Positions 14,513-16,771 of a DNA stretch of 16,771 bases are shown in pieces. Each line of letters opens with the position of its first letter. Within the stretch, counting starts at the first letter, position 1. This stretch comes from Pirellulaceae bacterium. Lineage in GTDB: Bacteria > Planctomycetota > Planctomycetia > Pirellulales > Pirellulaceae. The notes under the pieces were generated by a model. The model was not told where the DNA came from and ran no database searches. It was given only the letters and a program-made list of their open reading frames with translations. The stretch spans positions 1-16,771 of the forward strand of contig JADLDX010000621.1 of the NCBI GenBank assembly GCA_020846515.1, given 5' to 3'. Both the position numbers and the translations under genes were made by a program.

Positions 14513-15006
14513 GCTTCGCAAACCGTGATCGATTCGATCACGACGGCTTCCACCGGTACATCGCCGTGGGGACCGCGTTGGCCGGTGCGCACGGCACCGA
14601 TCTTGTCCACGATATCCTGTCCTTCGACCACGCGACCAAACACTGCGTAGCCCACGCCATCGCGCGAATCGGCTTTGTTCAGAAAAGTGTTGTTGGTTGT
14701 GTTGATGTAGAACTGGCTGGTGGCGCTATCTGGCACGTTGGTGCGGGCCATGGCGAGCGTATATTTTTCGTTGCTCAGCCCATTGCTCGATTCGTTCTTG
14801 ATCGCGGCGCGCTTATTGGCCTTTTCTTTCATGTCCGGAGTGAAACCGCCGCACTGGATCATGAAGTTGGGAATAACGCGATGGAAAATCGTACCATCGT
14901 AAAACCCGGCGGTCACGTAGTCGTCAAAGTTCTTCGCGGAGATCGGTGCCTCTTTGGCGAACGTTTCCACCTTGATGTCGACCAAGCTGGTCTTAATCAA
15001 ATACAC
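14509..15006 (-). CDS. Cyclophilin-type peptidyl-prolyl cis-trans isomerase
   Basis: The 165-residue protein is a compact single-domain cyclophilin. It has [14 protein letters not shown] (residues 41-54, with the catalytic Arg43), [20 protein letters not shown] (83-102), a FLN segment and [17 protein letters not shown] (120-136). It accelerates proline isomerisation during protein folding. There is no signal peptide, so it should act in the cytoplasm like PpiB. GTG at 15006 is chosen because AGGAG lies six bases upstream and the conserved first strand starts there. The family's usual second Gly in QGGGF is Cys52 here, probably harmless. It is convergent with the SHD1 gene, the two stop codons sharing bases 14509-14512, and divergent from the sulfatase. 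Confidence 0.93.
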   Translation of the reverse strand: MYLIKTSLVDIKVETFAKEAPISAKNFDDYVTAGFYDGTIFHRVIPNFMIQCGGFTPDMKEKANKRAAIKNESSNGLSNEKYTLAMARTNVPDSATSQFYINTTNNTFLNKADSRDGVGYAVFGRVVEGQDIVDKIGAVRTGQRGPHGDVPVEAVVIESITVCEA

Positions 15007-15040
15007 GTTGTGCTCCTAACGGCCAAATAGGGAAGGGCCA

Positions 15041-15070
15041 AATATGGGATCGGGATCGGACTTTTGCCAA
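15041..15070 (-). promoter_or_regulatory. Candidate promoter of the cyclophilin gene
   Basis: On the minus strand, TTGGCA (15065-15070) and CATATT (15041-15046) are 18 bases apart and about 35 bases ahead of the GTG start. The -35 box matches the consensus at 5 of 6 positions and the -10 at 4 of 6. A direct repeat GGCCAAATA (15021-15029 and 15036-15044) overlaps the -10 box and could be a regulator site. Confidence 0.35.
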
Positions 15071-15252
15071 TCGATTGTTACAGACCTCCCATTTTATCGA
15101 TCGACGGCCATTTCGATATGGGACTTGACTGCGGAAGTTCTGGCCTGCGCGGTCAACAAACGTTAGCTTAATAGGCATGTCGATGCGTCCAACTCGGAAC
15201 ACACGTCCGATTCTCCCAACCACCGTGCTCAAACTTTCTGGAAGAAGCCCCA

Positions 15253-16771
15253 ATGCTGAGGATAGCCCCAAACACCTGTTGGCGGATGTTCATCACCGTC
15301 ATGCTGCTGGGATGCCTGTTAAACCACCTGGCCATCGACAGTCTGGGTCAGTCGCCCAGTGCACCGGCTGGCTCACCGGCTGGCGGGCTGCAGAGCTCAC
15401 TATCCACGGCGGCGGGCCGACCCAATATTTTGTGGATCACTTCCGAAGACAATGGTCCTCAACTGGGTTGTTATGGTGACACCTACGCCGACACACCCAA
15501 CATCGATGCTCTTGCCGCGCGAGGTCAGATGTATCTGAATGCCTGGTCCAATGCACCGGTGTGCGCACCGGCCCGGACGACGCTTATCACCGGGATGTAC
15601 CCGACCAGTTTGGGTGGCCAGCATATGCGCAGTGGCGTGCGTTTGCCGCCAGAGTTTCTGCTTTATCCACAGTACTTCAAGCAGCAGGGCTATTACACCA
15701 GCAACAACTCCAAAGAGGACTACAACGTCCTCAAGCCCAAAGACACTTGGGATGCATCCAATGCCAACGCTCATTGGCGCAAACGCGCACCTGGCCAACC
15801 TTTCTTCTCGGTCTTCAACTTTGTGACCACGCATGAAAGCCAGGTTCGCAAGCGACCCCACACACCGATCCACGATCCCAGCCAAGTCAGCATCCCGCCC
15901 TATCATCCTGATCTGCCCGAGGTGCGTCAGGATTGGGCTCAGTACTACGATCAACTGAGCGAGATGGATGGTCAAGTCGGCCGTGTGCTGGAGCAACTGC
16001 GTCAAGACAAACTTGATGACAGCACGATCATCGTTTATTACGGCGACCATGGTTGTGGACTGCCGCGCGGCAAACGCTGGCTGTATCAGAGCGGCTTGCA
16101 TGTTCCGCTGATCGTCGTCGTGCCGCCGCGTTATCAACATCTGATTGGCAACAACTATCAAGCTGGTGCCAAGGAATCGCGTTTGGTCAGCTTTGTCGAC
16201 CTGGCCCCCACCATGCTCAGCATCGTCGGCCTGCGACCGCCTGAGCATATGCAGGGGCAAGCATTTTTGGGCAAATATGCGGCACCTGCCCGGCAATACA
16301 ACTATGGTTTTCGCGATCGGATGGACGAACGCGTCGATATGTCGCGAGCCGTGCGGGACGAGCGATTCTTGTACATCAAGAACTTTTTCCCTCAACGACC
16401 GCAGGGCACGTTCCTGAACTACATGTTCCAGACACCAACAACACAAGTCTGGAAGGCCGAGTTTGACGCGGGGCGCTTGAATGCTGCGCAATCCTTTTTC
16501 TGGCAACCCAAGCCGGCCGAAGAGCTCTACGATATCACTGCCGATCCTTACCAGATCAAAAATCTAGCGGCTGAGTCATCACAAGCTGAGACCCTAACAC
16601 GCATGCGCGGGGCGCTGAAGGATTGGATGGTCAGCATGTGTGATACGGGTTTATTGCCTGAGGGCGAGATGCACGCACGGAGCGGCGATGACGATGCCCC
16701 CTACACCATGGCTCATGATGCCAAACGCTTTGCCGCAGCCACGTTGTTCGAAGCGGCCGATATGGCCTCAC
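15253..16771 (+). CDS. Sulfatase, SGSH-like (runs off window)
   Basis: The frame is open from ATG 15253, about eight bases after GGAAG, to the window edge, giving 506 codons without a stop. A signal peptide-like N-terminus (CWRMFITVMLLGCLL) precedes the arylsulfatase-type alkaline-phosphatase fold. Visible motifs are NILWITSEDNGPQLGCYGD (58-76, metal site), CAPARTTLITG (104-114) and GDHG (264-267). Cys104 lies in CxPxR and should be converted to formylglycine. SEDNGPxLGCYGD is characteristic of the heparan N-sulfatase (SGSH) branch. The protein is exported and should remove sulfate from sulfated glycans; the substrate is not known. The final visible part (DITADPYQIKNLA, then a helical tail) is close to the usual C-terminus, so most of the protein is present. 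Confidence 0.93.
   Translation, partial: MLRIAPNTCWRMFITVMLLGCLLNHLAIDSLGQSPSAPAGSPAGGLQSSLSTAAGRPNILWITSEDNGPQLGCYGDTYADTPNIDALAARGQMYLNAWSNAPVCAPARTTLITGMYPTSLGGQHMRSGVRLPPEFLLYPQYFKQQGYYTSNNSKEDYNVLKPKDTWDASNANAHWRKRAPGQPFFSVFNFVTTHESQVRKRPHTPIHDPSQVSIPPYHPDLPEVRQDWAQYYDQLSEMDGQVGRVLEQLRQDKLDDSTIIVYYGDHGCGLPRGKRWLYQSGLHVPLIVVVPPRYQHLIGNNYQAGAKESRLVSFVDLAPTMLSIVGLRPPEHMQGQAFLGKYAAPARQYNYGFRDRMDERVDMSRAVRDERFLYIKNFFPQRPQGTFLNYMFQTPTTQVWKAEFDAGRLNAAQSFFWQPKPAEELYDITADPYQIKNLAAESSQAETLTRMRGALKDWMVSMCDTGLLPEGEMHARSGDDDAPYTMAHDAKRFAAATLFEAADMAS

Noticed and set aside
15177..15479. 100-codon plus-strand frame before the sulfatase
   Set aside because: It overlaps the sulfatase signal peptide and metal-site region in a different frame; the true start is ATG 15253.
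15400..16506. 368-codon open frame on the minus strand
   Set aside because: It is antisense to the sulfatase, whose active-site and metal motifs are conserved in the plus frame.

Overview
The window looks like chromosomal DNA from a planctomycete, most likely of the Rhodopirellula/Pirellula type. This rests on gene content: a DUF1549/DUF1553 protein with CxxCH motifs (planctomycete cytochrome type), a Tat-exported Gfo/Idh/MocA oxidoreductase, a Cys-type sulfatase with an SGSH-like signature, an SLA1-homology-domain (SHD1) protein, and small secreted Ala/Lys- and Val/Pro-rich proteins. The gene assignments come from recognising motifs by eye; no database search was run.

Layout. 1-342 (-): 5' end of a GAF-domain signalling protein that runs off the window. 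569-1489 (-): a TIM-barrel sugar isomerase/epimerase split by an in-frame TAG at a predicted metal-ligand Glu codon. 1855-2826 (+): a D-Ala-D-Ala-ligase-like ATP-grasp protein that has lost its catalytic signatures, followed by palindromic repeats. 2956-3489 (-): an orphan Cys-containing protein. 3759-4829 (+): two small secreted proteins. 4848-6170: a decayed stretch with a truncated Uma2-like gene on the left, a second coding remnant on the right, and between them a leftward RHH antitoxin/PIN toxin pair with a clear promoter and paired operators. 6225-6992 (-): a DUF1444-like protein.

7203-10496 (+): a PSCyt1-DUF1549-DUF1553 gene cut by an in-frame TAA where family members usually have Gln. 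10725-12206 (+): the Gfo/Idh/MocA oxidoreductase. 12377-14512 (+): a secreted Tudor-like/SHD1/beta-propeller protein. 14509-15006 (-): a cyclophilin whose stop codon interlocks with that of the SHD1 gene. 15253-16771 (+): a sulfatase that runs off the right edge.

Function. The exported oxidoreductase, cytochrome-like DUF1553 protein, sugar isomerase and sulfatase fit the usual planctomycete machinery for breaking down sulfated or modified polysaccharides. They are not one tight operon here: non-coding gaps carry hairpins or repeats, and two of these genes are interrupted. The most notable non-coding signal is a family of about 36-bp palindromic elements, five copies at two loci. Two neighbouring copies differ by compensatory base-pair changes, so the hairpin itself appears to be conserved. 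I found no rRNA, tRNA, CRISPR array, complete insertion sequence or replication origin.
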